DNA from: Cylindrospermum sp. FACHB-282
GTDB lineage: Bacteria > Cyanobacteriota > Cyanobacteriia > Cyanobacteriales > Nostocaceae
NCBI RefSeq assembly: GCF_014697195.1
Contig: NZ_JACJRJ010000030.1
Coordinates: 1 to 64,000 of the forward strand
Length of the DNA: 64,000 nt
Reading direction: 5' to 3'
The notes below the pieces were generated by a model. That model was not told where the DNA came from. It worked only from the letters and a program-made list of their open reading frames with translations, and did not search any database. Shown here in pieces: positions 44,020 through 52,542 of this stretch; within the stretch, counting starts at the first letter, position 1; each line of letters opens with the position of its first letter. The position numbers were made by a program, and so were the translations under genes.

Positions 44020-47000
44020 ATGACCCCACCACCTAGCATTATCCAACTCATTGATCATTTTCACTCTTCAATAGATTTATATCGTACTGGTAGCTTAAAT
44101 GAAACACAAACTAGAATTGAATTTATTGACCCCTTTTTTGCAGCTTTAGGATGGGATATTAGTAATGAAAAACAAGCTTCTGATATTTATAAAGATGTTG
44201 TTCACGAAGATAGTTTAAAAATTAGTGATTCTAAAAAAGCGAAAGCCCCTGATTATAGTTTTCGTGTTGGTGGAGTTAGAAAATTTTTTGTCGAAGCTAA
44301 AAAACCTGCTGTGAATGTTGGTAATAATATTAGCGCTGCTTTTCAAGTCAGACGTTATGGATGGTCAGCAAAATTACCCCTGAGCATTTTAACCGATTTT
44401 GAAGAATTTGCGGTTTATGATTGTCGAATCATGCCAAATAAAAATGATTCGGCATCTACAGCTAGAATTAAACATTTTAAATACACAGAATATGTTGAAA
44501 ACTGGAAAGAAATTTATAATCTTTTTTCTAAAGAAGCAGTATTAAATGGTTCCTTAGAAAAATTTGCTGAGACTAAAGTTAAAGCAGGTATTACAGTTGA
44601 TAAAGCGTTTTTACAAGAAATTGAAATTTGGCGAGAAAATTTATCAGCTAATATTGCTTGGCGAAATCTGCAAATTCAACAACGGGAGTTAAATTTTGCA
44701 GTGCAAATGACAATTAACAGAATCGTCTTTTTACGCATTTGCGAAGATAGAGGAATTGAAATTTATGAACAGTTATTTAGTTTATTAAGATTAGAAAATA
44801 TTTATCAAGAATTAGGGCGTTTATTTATTAATGCAGATTATCGTTATAACTCTGGATTATTTCATTTTAAAAATGAGCAAGGACGGGATAATCCAGATGA
44901 TTTTAGTCTCAACCTCAAAATTGAGGATACCACTTTAAAACCAATTATCAGAAAACTCTATCCTCCTGAAAGTCCTTATGAGTTTTCAGTTATTCCTGTG
45001 GAAATTTTGGGACAGGTTTATGAGCAGTTTTTGGGTAAGGTAATTACTTTATCACCAAGTCGTCAAGCAGTTGTTGAAGATAAACCAGAAGTGAGAAAAG
45101 CAGGAGGTGTTTATTACACTCCTAGTTATATAGTTGACTATATTATTAAACAAACTATTGGTAAAGCTTTAGAGGGTAAAAAACCAGAAAATATCCAAGA
45201 AATCACAATTCTTGATCCTGCTTGTGGTTCAGGTTCTTTTTTAATTGTAGCTTATCAATTTCTATTAGATTGGTATTTACAGCAGTATCTTCAAAATTTC
45301 AAGAAATATAAAAGTAAAATATATCAAATCACAGGTAGTAATTGGCTTTTAACTTCAACTGAAAGAAAACGCATTTTATTAACTCATATCTATGGGGTGG
45401 ATATTGATCAGCAAGCCGTAGAAACAACAAAGTTATCTTTGTTATTAAAGGTTTTAGAGGGTGAGTCAGGGGAAACAATCACAAAACAGTTAACCTTATT
45501 TAAGGAAAGGGCTTTACCAGATTTAGATAATAATATTCAGTGTGGTAATTCTTTGATAGATGGAGAATTTTACCAAAACAATCAGCTTAGTTTGCTAGAT
45601 GAGGAGACAGCTTATCGAGTTAATATATTTGACTGGAAATCAGCTTTTTCTGCAATTATGAAACGAGGGGGATTTGATGTAGTTATTGGTAATCCTCCCT
45701 ATATTAGAATTCAAGCTTTAAAAGAATGGGCTTCTCTGGAAGTTGAATTTTATAAAAATCAATATGCTTCTGCTAGCAAGGGAAATTATGATATTTATGT
45801 TGTTTTTGTGGAAAAGGGATTGAATTTATTAAAAAAAGATGGTCGTTTAGGTTTTATCTTACCCCATAAGTTCTTTAATGCTCAATATGGAGAATCTTTA
45901 AGAAGGTTAATTTCTGAAGGTAAATATCTTGAAAAGATTGTTCATTTTGGAGATCAACAAGTTTTTCCCAAGGTTTCAACTTACACCTGTTTGTTGTTTT
46001 TATCTAAAACAAAAAAATCAGAAGTAAGTTTTATTCAAGTTACGAATTTATCAGAATGGACTATTGATGATAATGCAGAAGAAGCGCTGGTAGTTGATAA
46101 ATCTATCACAAGTCAAAGTTGGGATTTTGGTAAAAGTAAAAATTCTATTTTATTTGATAAATTCAAGAACGATAAATTTATCGGTTTAAGTCAGTTAAAA
46201 ACTAATATTTCTCAAGGTATTAGAACAAGTGCTAATGAAATATATGTTGTAGATTGGATTTCTCAAGAAGATAATTTACTACAGGTATATTCTAAAGCTT
46301 TAACTAAAATAGTTACGATTGAATCTAATTTAACTTCTCTCTTTTTACAGGGTAAAGAAATCAAGCCATATCAACTTTTATATTCTAGTAAGTTATTAAT
46401 TATTCCTTATGAACTCACGAACGGAAATGTTAGTCTGATTAACGAAGATAAATTGCAGAATAACTATCCCCTAACTTTTGATTATTTAATGCAAAATAAA
46501 CAATTTTTAGAAAATAGAGAAAAAGGAAAAATGCTTGGTTCAGATTGGTATGCTTATATTTATCCTAAAAACATAGAATTGATGAGAAAATCAAAAATAT
46601 TAGTCCCTGATATTGCAAATCGAGCTTCTTTTGCTTGGGATGAAAAAGGAGATTACGCTTTTACTAGTGGTTATGCGATTCTCCTTAAGAAGAATGTTCA
46701 AGAATCAATTAAATACATTTTAGGATTACTCAACAGTAAAATTTTAGATTTTTATCTCAAGAATATTAGCACCACAATGCGAGGAGGTTTTTTTCGTTAC
46801 TTTACTCAGTTTGTTGAACAATTACCAATTCGATTGATTAATTTTTCTAACCCTCAAGAAAAAAAGATTCACAATCAAATGATTCAACTTGTTGAACAAA
46901 TGCTTTCCCTCCATCAGCAACTAAATGAAGCAGAAACACCCCCAGCTAAAAAAAGAGTTCAACAACAAATTAAAGCTACGGATAGACAAATTAATCAATT

Positions 47001-47058
47001 AGTGTATGAACTCTATGAGTTAACTGATGAGGAAATAGCTATTGTTGAAGGTGTATGA
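44020..47058 (+). CDS. Type IIG-like restriction-modification enzyme (Eco57I-type)
   Basis: 1012 residues combining nuclease and methyltransferase. The N-terminal part has PDYSFRVGGVRKFFVEAKKP (Pro77-Asp78, Glu92, Lys94), a PD-(D/E)xK site. The central N6-adenine methyltransferase has GGVYYTPSYIVDYI, motif I LDPACGSGSF (398-407) and motif IV NPPY (558-561). The C-terminal TaqI-like region (about 700-940) should read the DNA target, and a coiled coil ends the protein. All key residues are present. Such enzymes cut and methylate with one chain; recognition sequence unknown. AT-richness rises within the gene relative to its neighbours, suggesting acquisition. Confidence 0.9.
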   Translation: MTPPPSIIQLIDHFHSSIDLYRTGSLNETQTRIEFIDPFFAALGWDISNEKQASDIYKDVVHEDSLKISDSKKAKAPDYSFRVGGVRKFFVEAKKPAVNVGNNISAAFQVRRYGWSAKLPLSILTDFEEFAVYDCRIMPNKNDSASTARIKHFKYTEYVENWKEIYNLFSKEAVLNGSLEKFAETKVKAGITVDKAFLQEIEIWRENLSANIAWRNLQIQQRELNFAVQMTINRIVFLRICEDRGIEIYEQLFSLLRLENIYQELGRLFINADYRYNSGLFHFKNEQGRDNPDDFSLNLKIEDTTLKPIIRKLYPPESPYEFSVIPVEILGQVYEQFLGKVITLSPSRQAVVEDKPEVRKAGGVYYTPSYIVDYIIKQTIGKALEGKKPENIQEITILDPACGSGSFLIVAYQFLLDWYLQQYLQNFKKYKSKIYQITGSNWLLTSTERKRILLTHIYGVDIDQQAVETTKLSLLLKVLEGESGETITKQLTLFKERALPDLDNNIQCGNSLIDGEFYQNNQLSLLDEETAYRVNIFDWKSAFSAIMKRGGFDVVIGNPPYIRIQALKEWASLEVEFYKNQYASASKGNYDIYVVFVEKGLNLLKKDGRLGFILPHKFFNAQYGESLRRLISEGKYLEKIVHFGDQQVFPKVSTYTCLLFLSKTKKSEVSFIQVTNLSEWTIDDNAEEALVVDKSITSQSWDFGKSKNSILFDKFKNDKFIGLSQLKTNISQGIRTSANEIYVVDWISQEDNLLQVYSKALTKIVTIESNLTSLFLQGKEIKPYQLLYSSKLLIIPYELTNGNVSLINEDKLQNNYPLTFDYLMQNKQFLENREKGKMLGSDWYAYIYPKNIELMRKSKILVPDIANRASFAWDEKGDYAFTSGYAILLKKNVQESIKYILGLLNSKILDFYLKNISTTMRGGFFRYFTQFVEQLPIRLINFSNPQEKKIHNQMIQLVEQMLSLHQQLNEAETPPAKKRVQQQIKATDRQINQLVYELYELTDEEIAIVEGV

Positions 47059-47060
47059 AT

Positions 47061-47447
47061 TTAATCTGAAGATTCACCGTCTCTTCTACCCAGTTCATAA
47101 ATGCCGGCACCCATGCAGGCAAGTATGCCGGTGCTAATTCCCCAGCTATTACCTAAACTGATATCTAGAACCCAGTTAGATAAGGCACCAAATACCAAAA
47201 ACGGCACAATGCTAAATAGTGAAGCGTAAAAAGCATTTTGGGATTCTCTGGCTTTGCGTGTCTTTTCAAATTCTGTTTGGCTGGTGTAAAGCGATCGCTC
47301 GGCAAAGTTAAACCAGCGGTTGAGTTGCTCGATTACCCATCCCCTAATTGAGTCAAAAGCAAGATATAGCGCTAAAGACCACAAACTTGCTCCAGCGATG
47401 GCGATTGTGTTTAACTCAAAGCGGAAAGGCAGAATTTCAGTCAGCAT
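47061..47447 (-). CDS. Small membrane protein of unknown function
   Basis: 128 residues with three hydrophobic segments: about 15-33 (AIAGASLWSLALYLAF), about 76-93 (YASLFSIVPFLVFGALSNW) and about 100-118. A basic, charged helix lies between the first two. I do not recognise a named family. It is probably an inner- or thylakoid-membrane protein. It is convergent with the restriction enzyme gene, stop codons only 2 bp apart. Confidence 0.6.
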   Translation of the reverse strand: MLTEILPFRFELNTIAIAGASLWSLALYLAFDSIRGWVIEQLNRWFNFAERSLYTSQTEFEKTRKARESQNAFYASLFSIVPFLVFGALSNWVLDISLGNSWGISTGILACMGAGIYELGRRDGESSD

Positions 47448-47655
47448 GGCTTGGGGTATTCCTGCAAAGGCTAAATTTTATCTCTGTTTTGAAATATTCA
47501 AGGTGCGTTTGAATACTTATGTTATCGCTGTTGCAGGCCCAAATCTTCACCTTTTTATCCCAATTCCAGAGTTTTTGCCGCTGATTCCTTGAGATACACT
47601 ATTGGCGATCGCCTCCCGTGGGCACTCCATCGTTAATGTAGATCAAGGCGGAATG

Positions 47656-47681
47656 TAGAGACATTGCAGATAACGTCTCTA
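47656..47681. repeat. Short inverted repeat TAGAGAC/GTCTCTA
   Basis: TAGAGAC (47656-47662) and GTCTCTA (47675-47681) flank 12 bp. This resembles a dispersed palindromic repeat family of Nostoc-type genomes in which GAGACGTT and AACGTCTC form the arms. The surrounding 47448-47872 gap holds no gene. Confidence 0.6.
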
Positions 47682-47718
47682 TTAGGACTAAAGCTGCGTA
47701 TTACAATAAACATCTATT

Positions 47719-47783
47719 GTAGGGTGCGTCAGACTCGATATATCTGGCAAATAAACAGATTTTTGACATCTGACGCACCCTAC
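47719..47783. repeat. MITE-like inverted repeat, 15-bp perfect arms
   Basis: GTAGGGTGCGTCAGA (47719-47733) is matched exactly by TCTGACGCACCCTAC (47769-47783), with 35 bp between. The GTAGGGTGCGT arm is a common dispersed cyanobacterial repeat. The size fits a very short MITE or a cruciform/terminator. No target duplication is obvious. Confidence 0.75.
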
Positions 47784-47872
47784 TAATGTGCCAGTTGCGT
47801 AAGTCCTGTCTATATTTGATAGTAGGGGAGAGATAAAGTTTGATTAATTTCTGCCTCTCACCCCATCTAAAA

Positions 47873-50011
47873 CTATGGACAACGGCGATGAATACCGCCT
47901 TGAGTACAAATAAAAGCCAGTTGCTTGGGATCTAAATGCTTGGCTTGAGAAAAATCAACTCCTTGGATTAAAGCAGATTGCGAGCCGAGATCCGGCGTTT
48001 GCACAAATTGATCGGCTGGATCTTGTTTGGGAGGGAAGAGTATTGTTCCTTGAAAATCTGCCCCTGCCACATTAGCCCCCTGTAAATCTGCGCGGCTCAA
48101 ATCAGCATTTCGCAGATTGGCATTTTCCAGATTTGCAGAGCGTAAAATGGCACTAGTGAGCCGAGCCGCACTCAAATTAGCATCGCTGAGATTAGCATGA
48201 TCTAAATATGCTTCAGATAAGTCTGCCCCTTGCCAATCGGTTTTAGTTAAATTGGCATTTGACAAATGTGTAGCTATGGCAGTAACGCGGCCTAGATGAG
48301 CGGCGTACAAATTAGCTTCATTTAATTTAGCATCACTGATATCAGCCCCTGTCAGACTAGCGTTTTCTAAGACTGCACCCCGCAAATCGGTTCCTACTAG
48401 CTGGGTGCTGTTGAGTTTGGCGTCAAACAGACGGGCATTAAATAAGTTAGCTCTGTTGAGAGTGGCACGGCTCAAATCGATACCAGTCATCAAAACACGA
48501 CTGAGGTTGGCATCGGTGAGATTAGCTTGTCTCATCTGAGCTTGACTCAAATTAGCGATCGCATCGTCATAGGTATCCCAGCGTCCATCCTCACCCACTC
48601 CCCGGAAGCGACTACCCTGAAAACTCGCTTGATTCAGATTTGCTCCCTTGAACACCACTCCTGATAAATCAACTTTGTCTAATATCAAGTTGAAGGAAGT
48701 GGTTTCCCCAGAACCGTTATTACCAAGCTGGGTATTGCCCAAATCAACATCCTTGATTTTGCCCGTGTAGACAGCGAGAATCTTATTGATTGTCTGTTGG
48801 TTGATATTTAATCGCTTTTCGCGGATTTCCCGTACTTGGGCGTCCCTTACCGATACCAGTTCACCAGCGAGAAACTGATTCAGGCGTTTTAAGACCGGGA
48901 TAGCTTTGGTTCCGACATTAGCCAAAGCTTGTTGAATATTAACCAGGAGGTTCGGGTCAGTTTCCTTACCCAGTAAATCTACCAGAAATTGGATTGCCTG
49001 TGGGTCATTAAGACCACCCAGAGCCAGAATTGCATTCTGGCGCTCCTCATTGGTAGCACCAGAGTTGGGAGCAAAATATTTTATCAGTGTGAGAAACTGC
49101 TGGCTGTTGATTACCTGGGATTTGCGTGCTTGTTCCTGGGTTTGGATGTAGATTTGAGTGCCTACTAAAGCTGATAACACCCCAGTCATGCTCACCAACG
49201 CCACCACAACTAAGGTCAAACTGGGCCGCGTCTTGGTTGCTGCTGGAGTGCCCATAGTCCGCCCCACTTCCTCATTACCCTCATGTAACTGATCGTCTCC
49301 ATTACCCAGGGTGGACTTACCGCGCTTATTATTAGCTGAGGGCGTTGGTGGAAAGGGGCGAGTAGCATCTATGGTGTAAGTTCCTGCCAACAGGTCGTGT
49401 AGGGCACGACGCCGCCGCTGGGTGGGCCATCCCATCCCTTCTCCTAGCACCATCACAACAGTTAAAAATATGAAAAGACCTAAATTAGGAAAAGCGAAGC
49501 TGTAGCGCCACAGCAAATAAGCAGCGGAAAGAGGTATTGCCCCGCGACCAATTCCTTCCCGCACCAAAACAGATCCTAAACCAGGAGCTTTTCCTTCCTC
49601 CGTAACTACCCGCACGCCAAACCAACTCTTAGGAGCAGTGCTACCGGTTTTAGCAAGTAAATATAATTGCCACCATGAGAGGCTCAGAGGTGCTAACAAG
49701 GCGACTGTCCACAAAATATTAGTCGGCGATGCCACGTTACGGATGCCATAACTTACAGGTAGAGCTAAAGGTTGGGCGATCGCTCTTTCTGTGACTACCA
49801 GCACCGGGTTAAGTGGCACGCGGTTGAGATCACTTCGGGAATTGGCATACACGCCCATGCCAAAGGGAACCAACCCACTGGCAACCACTAGGGTGATTTC
49901 CACCGCCCAAGCAGCCAACCGCCTAGTTGCTAATGGCAGTAAATTAGATGTTTCCGGCTCTTTTGATCGGTTAGATTGATTAGTATTTCTCCTGACAATT
50001 GGCGTCGCCAT
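47873..50011 (-). CDS. hglK: RDD-pentapeptide repeat membrane protein, HglK-like
   Basis: 712 residues. The N-terminal part (about 28-215) is an RDD-type membrane domain with four or so helices (TRRLAAWAVEITLVVASG, SLSWWQLYLLAKTGSTAPKS, ALHDLLAGTYTID). A further helix lies near 265-290, then a helical linker, then a long run of A(N/D)LSxA pentapeptides (about 443-657) that should form a right-handed coil. Length and order match HglK of Anabaena, needed to place heterocyst glycolipids. It has the same build as other cyanobacterial pentapeptide proteins, so the symbol is probable, not certain. A 114-aa gene lies 44 bp upstream on the same strand. Confidence 0.68.
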   Translation of the reverse strand: MATPIVRRNTNQSNRSKEPETSNLLPLATRRLAAWAVEITLVVASGLVPFGMGVYANSRSDLNRVPLNPVLVVTERAIAQPLALPVSYGIRNVASPTNILWTVALLAPLSLSWWQLYLLAKTGSTAPKSWFGVRVVTEEGKAPGLGSVLVREGIGRGAIPLSAAYLLWRYSFAFPNLGLFIFLTVVMVLGEGMGWPTQRRRRALHDLLAGTYTIDATRPFPPTPSANNKRGKSTLGNGDDQLHEGNEEVGRTMGTPAATKTRPSLTLVVVALVSMTGVLSALVGTQIYIQTQEQARKSQVINSQQFLTLIKYFAPNSGATNEERQNAILALGGLNDPQAIQFLVDLLGKETDPNLLVNIQQALANVGTKAIPVLKRLNQFLAGELVSVRDAQVREIREKRLNINQQTINKILAVYTGKIKDVDLGNTQLGNNGSGETTSFNLILDKVDLSGVVFKGANLNQASFQGSRFRGVGEDGRWDTYDDAIANLSQAQMRQANLTDANLSRVLMTGIDLSRATLNRANLFNARLFDAKLNSTQLVGTDLRGAVLENASLTGADISDAKLNEANLYAAHLGRVTAIATHLSNANLTKTDWQGADLSEAYLDHANLSDANLSAARLTSAILRSANLENANLRNADLSRADLQGANVAGADFQGTILFPPKQDPADQFVQTPDLGSQSALIQGVDFSQAKHLDPKQLAFICTQGGIHRRCP

Positions 50012-50055
50012 TACGTAATTCCCTTTGACTTTTTTTTAGGCGTGGTTAAAATAGA

Positions 50056-50400
50056 CTATTGCTTACGTTGAAAGCTACTAGACACAAAAAATTTGTATCC
50101 AAGATACACTAACACTGCCAATAGTGCCAGACTGATAACCGAAGCAACAAGTTTGAATACGGTTTGTAGCATCACGATGCTCAATAGCACCGCCACACCA
50201 CCAACTGCTAGCTTTTTCACCCCAGATAAAGTATTGAACCAGAGGCGCGATCGCTCTAGGTGCCAGTTCAACTTGGCAAAACCAGACTGAGTTGTCTGTG
50301 TTTGCCCCTCTGGTTCGGTAAACTTTACGGATGAGGACTTAATCTCGCCCTCTAGTTTTTCGAGACGACGCTGCAAGTCTTCTTCTCTTTGAGGATTCAT
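50056..50400 (-). CDS. Coiled-coil plus membrane-helix small protein
   Basis: 114 residues: an N-terminal charged coiled coil (about 4-25), a Thr/Gln-rich linker and a long hydrophobic hairpin (about 65-107, with AVGGVAVLLSIVMLQTV and SVISLALLAVLVYLGY), ending in a basic tail. No family recognised. It lies directly upstream of the hglK-like gene and is probably co-transcribed with it, so it may be an accessory membrane protein. Confidence 0.7.
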   Translation of the reverse strand: MNPQREEDLQRRLEKLEGEIKSSSVKFTEPEGQTQTTQSGFAKLNWHLERSRLWFNTLSGVKKLAVGGVAVLLSIVMLQTVFKLVASVISLALLAVLVYLGYKFFVSSSFQRKQ

Positions 50401-51106
50401 TAGGAATACCCGAAACGGTTAGAAACTACTTGGCTGTCTTAACAGTGGAGGAAAAACGAAGGCTTGTTTTCACAAGTTTCTTTCTGATAATATGGAAACC
50501 TGAGTATAAATAACCATCGCCTCGCGAAGAACTATCTTAATCAGGAGTTTCTCCTGATTTATCTCGTCTCGCCATCACCGCAGCCTTGATAAACAAGCAA
50601 AGGTAAGGTAAGGAGAATTTAACACTAATTTTGATCGCCTCGGAAAGCGTCAGAACTAGAATCCAAAGTAACCACTATTCCAGGGTCATCAGGCAGTTAG
50701 TTTGAGTGTCTAAGGGCTAATTTTACTTAGCCTTTAAAGTTGCAACTCTTTAAGAATTTACGCCCTCGACGGTCGGAGAGTGTCAACAATCTTTTCTACC
50801 TCAGCTAAGACACTTCTTCAACAACAAAACAACCAAGTCTAATTTGTGGGAGATAGGGGAGTTATGCCTGCCTCATCTTCTCCACCTAAACTTAAAGGTG
50901 TTTAAGAATTGGGTCATTGCCAAGATTATTCACCCAGTCCCCATTTATCTCAGGATATTTTAATATTTAGCCATATAGCGATTTAACTATGAAATAAAAA
51001 TTTATATTGTAAAATTTGGAACAAAGACGGGTTGGTTGCGTCTTAAAATCCAGACTACATATCGATGTTGCTCTAGAATACAGCCCAGAGCATTAAATAA
51101 AGTCAG
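50401..51106. other. Non-coding region with several hairpins, 706 bp
   Basis: No gene seen. Two clean stems stand out: AATCAGGAG-ttt-CTCCTGATT (50539-50559, 9 bp) and AAGGGCTAA-ttttac-TTAGCCTTT (50712-50735, 9 pairs with one wobble). Neither belongs to a neighbouring gene's 3' end, because both flanking genes point away from the region. Small RNAs or leader elements are possible. An AT-rich block at 50950-51020 could hold the promoter of the structured RNA that follows. Confidence 0.45.
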
Positions 51107-51545
51107 TAACCCAGCCCTAAAGGGACTGGGCTTGCAAGAGTAATCAAGCAAGCCGTATTGACCAGACCACCCTGAGCGTAGTCGTTCGCGTCAGCGTCTC
51201 GAAGAGAAGGGTAGCCGTTATTTGAGTCACGACACCCCGGAATGCGTAGCTAGTTAAGAGCTCTGTCGCTTGTAATTAAACAGTTCTAAGGTCACTGGGG
51301 CAGTGTTGCAAGCCTAACAAGCTCTGATAACTGGTCAAAGCTAACATTACCCCAGAAATGGGAGGCTCTTTGGAGCAAAACATTATGCGTACAGAGTTGG
51401 TAAATTTGAATCGGTAATTGTCCCGTTGAAAGTACATCACAAAAGTACCCCGAATTTCCCAACTCCAAGGCGGTAATGAAAAAATATTCAAGGCGGTTAA
51501 AACCGCACGAGTCGTTTCCCTCTCAGGTCTCAAGACACTGAGTTT
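51107..51545 (+). ncRNA. Candidate long structured RNA (possibly HEARO/omega-RNA-like)
   Basis: The plus strand folds into consecutive helices: CCCAG/CTGGG around TAAAGGG (51110-51130), GGCTTGC/GCAAGCC (51129-51154), CACTG-ggg-CAGTG (51293-51305), CCCA-GAAA-TGGG with a GNRA tetraloop (51351-51362), GCTC-tttg-GAGC (51365-51376), a 12-pair helix with one mismatch (GAGTTGG-t-AAATT, 51394-51406, with AATTT-c-CCAACTC, 51453-51465), GCGGTT-aa-AACCGC (51492-51505) and CTCAG/CTGAG near 51521-51542. An 8-bp long-range helix joins TTGACCAG (51158-51165) to CTGGTCAA (51331-51338). No protein frame fits. The layout reminds me of HEARO RNAs of IscB/IsrB elements, but no such gene follows. Structured RNA is likely; the family is a guess. 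Confidence 0.55.
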
Positions 51546-51565
51546 CCCACTTACCGCGATGTCTT

Positions 51566-52006
51566 ATGAAAACGCTTAAGCTATTGACAGTTGTTACCGC
51601 AGCTTTGGCGATGAATTTGCTGATTACCCAGGCGAATTGGGCCCAAACACAAGTAATGCAAATTAATCGTAATCCTCAGACAGATCCACTAATTTTAAAT
51701 GGCAAGTCTGGTGGATCAGTTCCCAGCAACTGCGGCAATATTTCTGCTGCTCCCAGTCAAGTTATCCAGGTTACAGAGTCACTCCCTTACTTGCGATTAA
51801 CAGTTGAGAGCCAGGGTAAGCCAACCATGTTGATTGATGGGCCTGGGGGGCGCTTCTGTGTACTAGCAGATAGTTACTCTGGAGGTAAGCCAGAACTTTC
51901 TGGTTATTGGCAACCAGGGGTATACTCCCTGTATATTGGCGAGTCATCTAAGGGACAGTATAACTATACCCTCTCAATTTCACAACAAAAGCAGCCAACA
52001 AAGTAG
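51566..52006 (+). CDS. Exported protein of unknown function
   Basis: 146 residues with a signal peptide (KLLTVVTAALAMNLLITQA, cut near NWA-Q). The mature domain is beta-rich with two cysteines (SNCGN and RFCVLAD) likely in a disulphide, and repeated aromatic strands (YWQPGVYSLYIG). It resembles small PPC-like beta-sandwich domains, but I cannot name a family. It starts about 20 bp after the end of the structured RNA region, so its mRNA may carry that RNA as leader. Confidence 0.75.
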   Translation: MKTLKLLTVVTAALAMNLLITQANWAQTQVMQINRNPQTDPLILNGKSGGSVPSNCGNISAAPSQVIQVTESLPYLRLTVESQGKPTMLIDGPGGRFCVLADSYSGGKPELSGYWQPGVYSLYIGESSKGQYNYTLSISQQKQPTK

Positions 52007-52017
52007 TGAAGTTTCTA

Positions 52018-52536
52018 CTAATTCTTTTTGTTCCTAGGCGGTTCAACTTTAGCAGGCATTAACTCAGGACAAATGAATTCTACTCTAACCCCATAAGCTG
52101 CTAAGGCTGCCTCAAAATGGCTCCAATCACTATCTGAAGCATTTAAAATCGGTGGGTGTTCAGGATGGACTAAAGCAACAGCCACAAATTTGCGATCTGA
52201 TAAATCAAAGCCTGATAAAGATTCATCTTCAGGAAACTCTTTAAAGTTTTTTTCCTCAGTCGGCGTAATTTCCACTAACTGACAGCGACTAAGGTTATTT
52301 TGATTAGTCAACACCCATTTTAAAAAAGCATCACCTACCCCAGGCTGTCCTGTAGGAGACAACTTATATTTATATTCTGTAATTATAAGCCACTTGTTAT
52401 CCAACACAAGGATGTGTTGCTGTTGAGTCATGATTTCTTGTAGCTTTTTCACACATACCAAAATACACTGAAGTGATGCCTGTGGTGTTTTTCTATTAGC
52501 AACTATTGGTACATTGGTATCTACAATAAAGTACAT
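52018..52536 (-). CDS. PIN-like nuclease partner of an AAA ATPase
   Basis: 172 residues from the ATG at 52536. MYFIVDTNVPIVAN opens the protein with the first acidic residue (Asp6). ITEYKYKL, DLSDRKFVAVAL and NASDSDW provide further acidic positions (about Glu54, Asp111/114, Asp135/137), the order seen in PIN-like nucleases. The C-terminus is basic. It begins 6 bp after the stop of the ATPase gene, so the two are one operon with the ATPase first. I infer an effector whose RNase activity is held or triggered by the ATPase, as in abortive-infection modules. Confidence 0.7.
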   Translation of the reverse strand: MYFIVDTNVPIVANRKTPQASLQCILVCVKKLQEIMTQQQHILVLDNKWLIITEYKYKLSPTGQPGVGDAFLKWVLTNQNNLSRCQLVEITPTEEKNFKEFPEDESLSGFDLSDRKFVAVALVHPEHPPILNASDSDWSHFEAALAAYGVRVEFICPELMPAKVEPPRNKKN

Positions 52537-52542
52537 CAAGTT

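Noticed and set aside
51276-51533. 85-codon minus-strand frame inside the structured RNA
   Set aside because: It runs antisense through several conserved-looking stems and has no family features; better explained as a shadow of the RNA.
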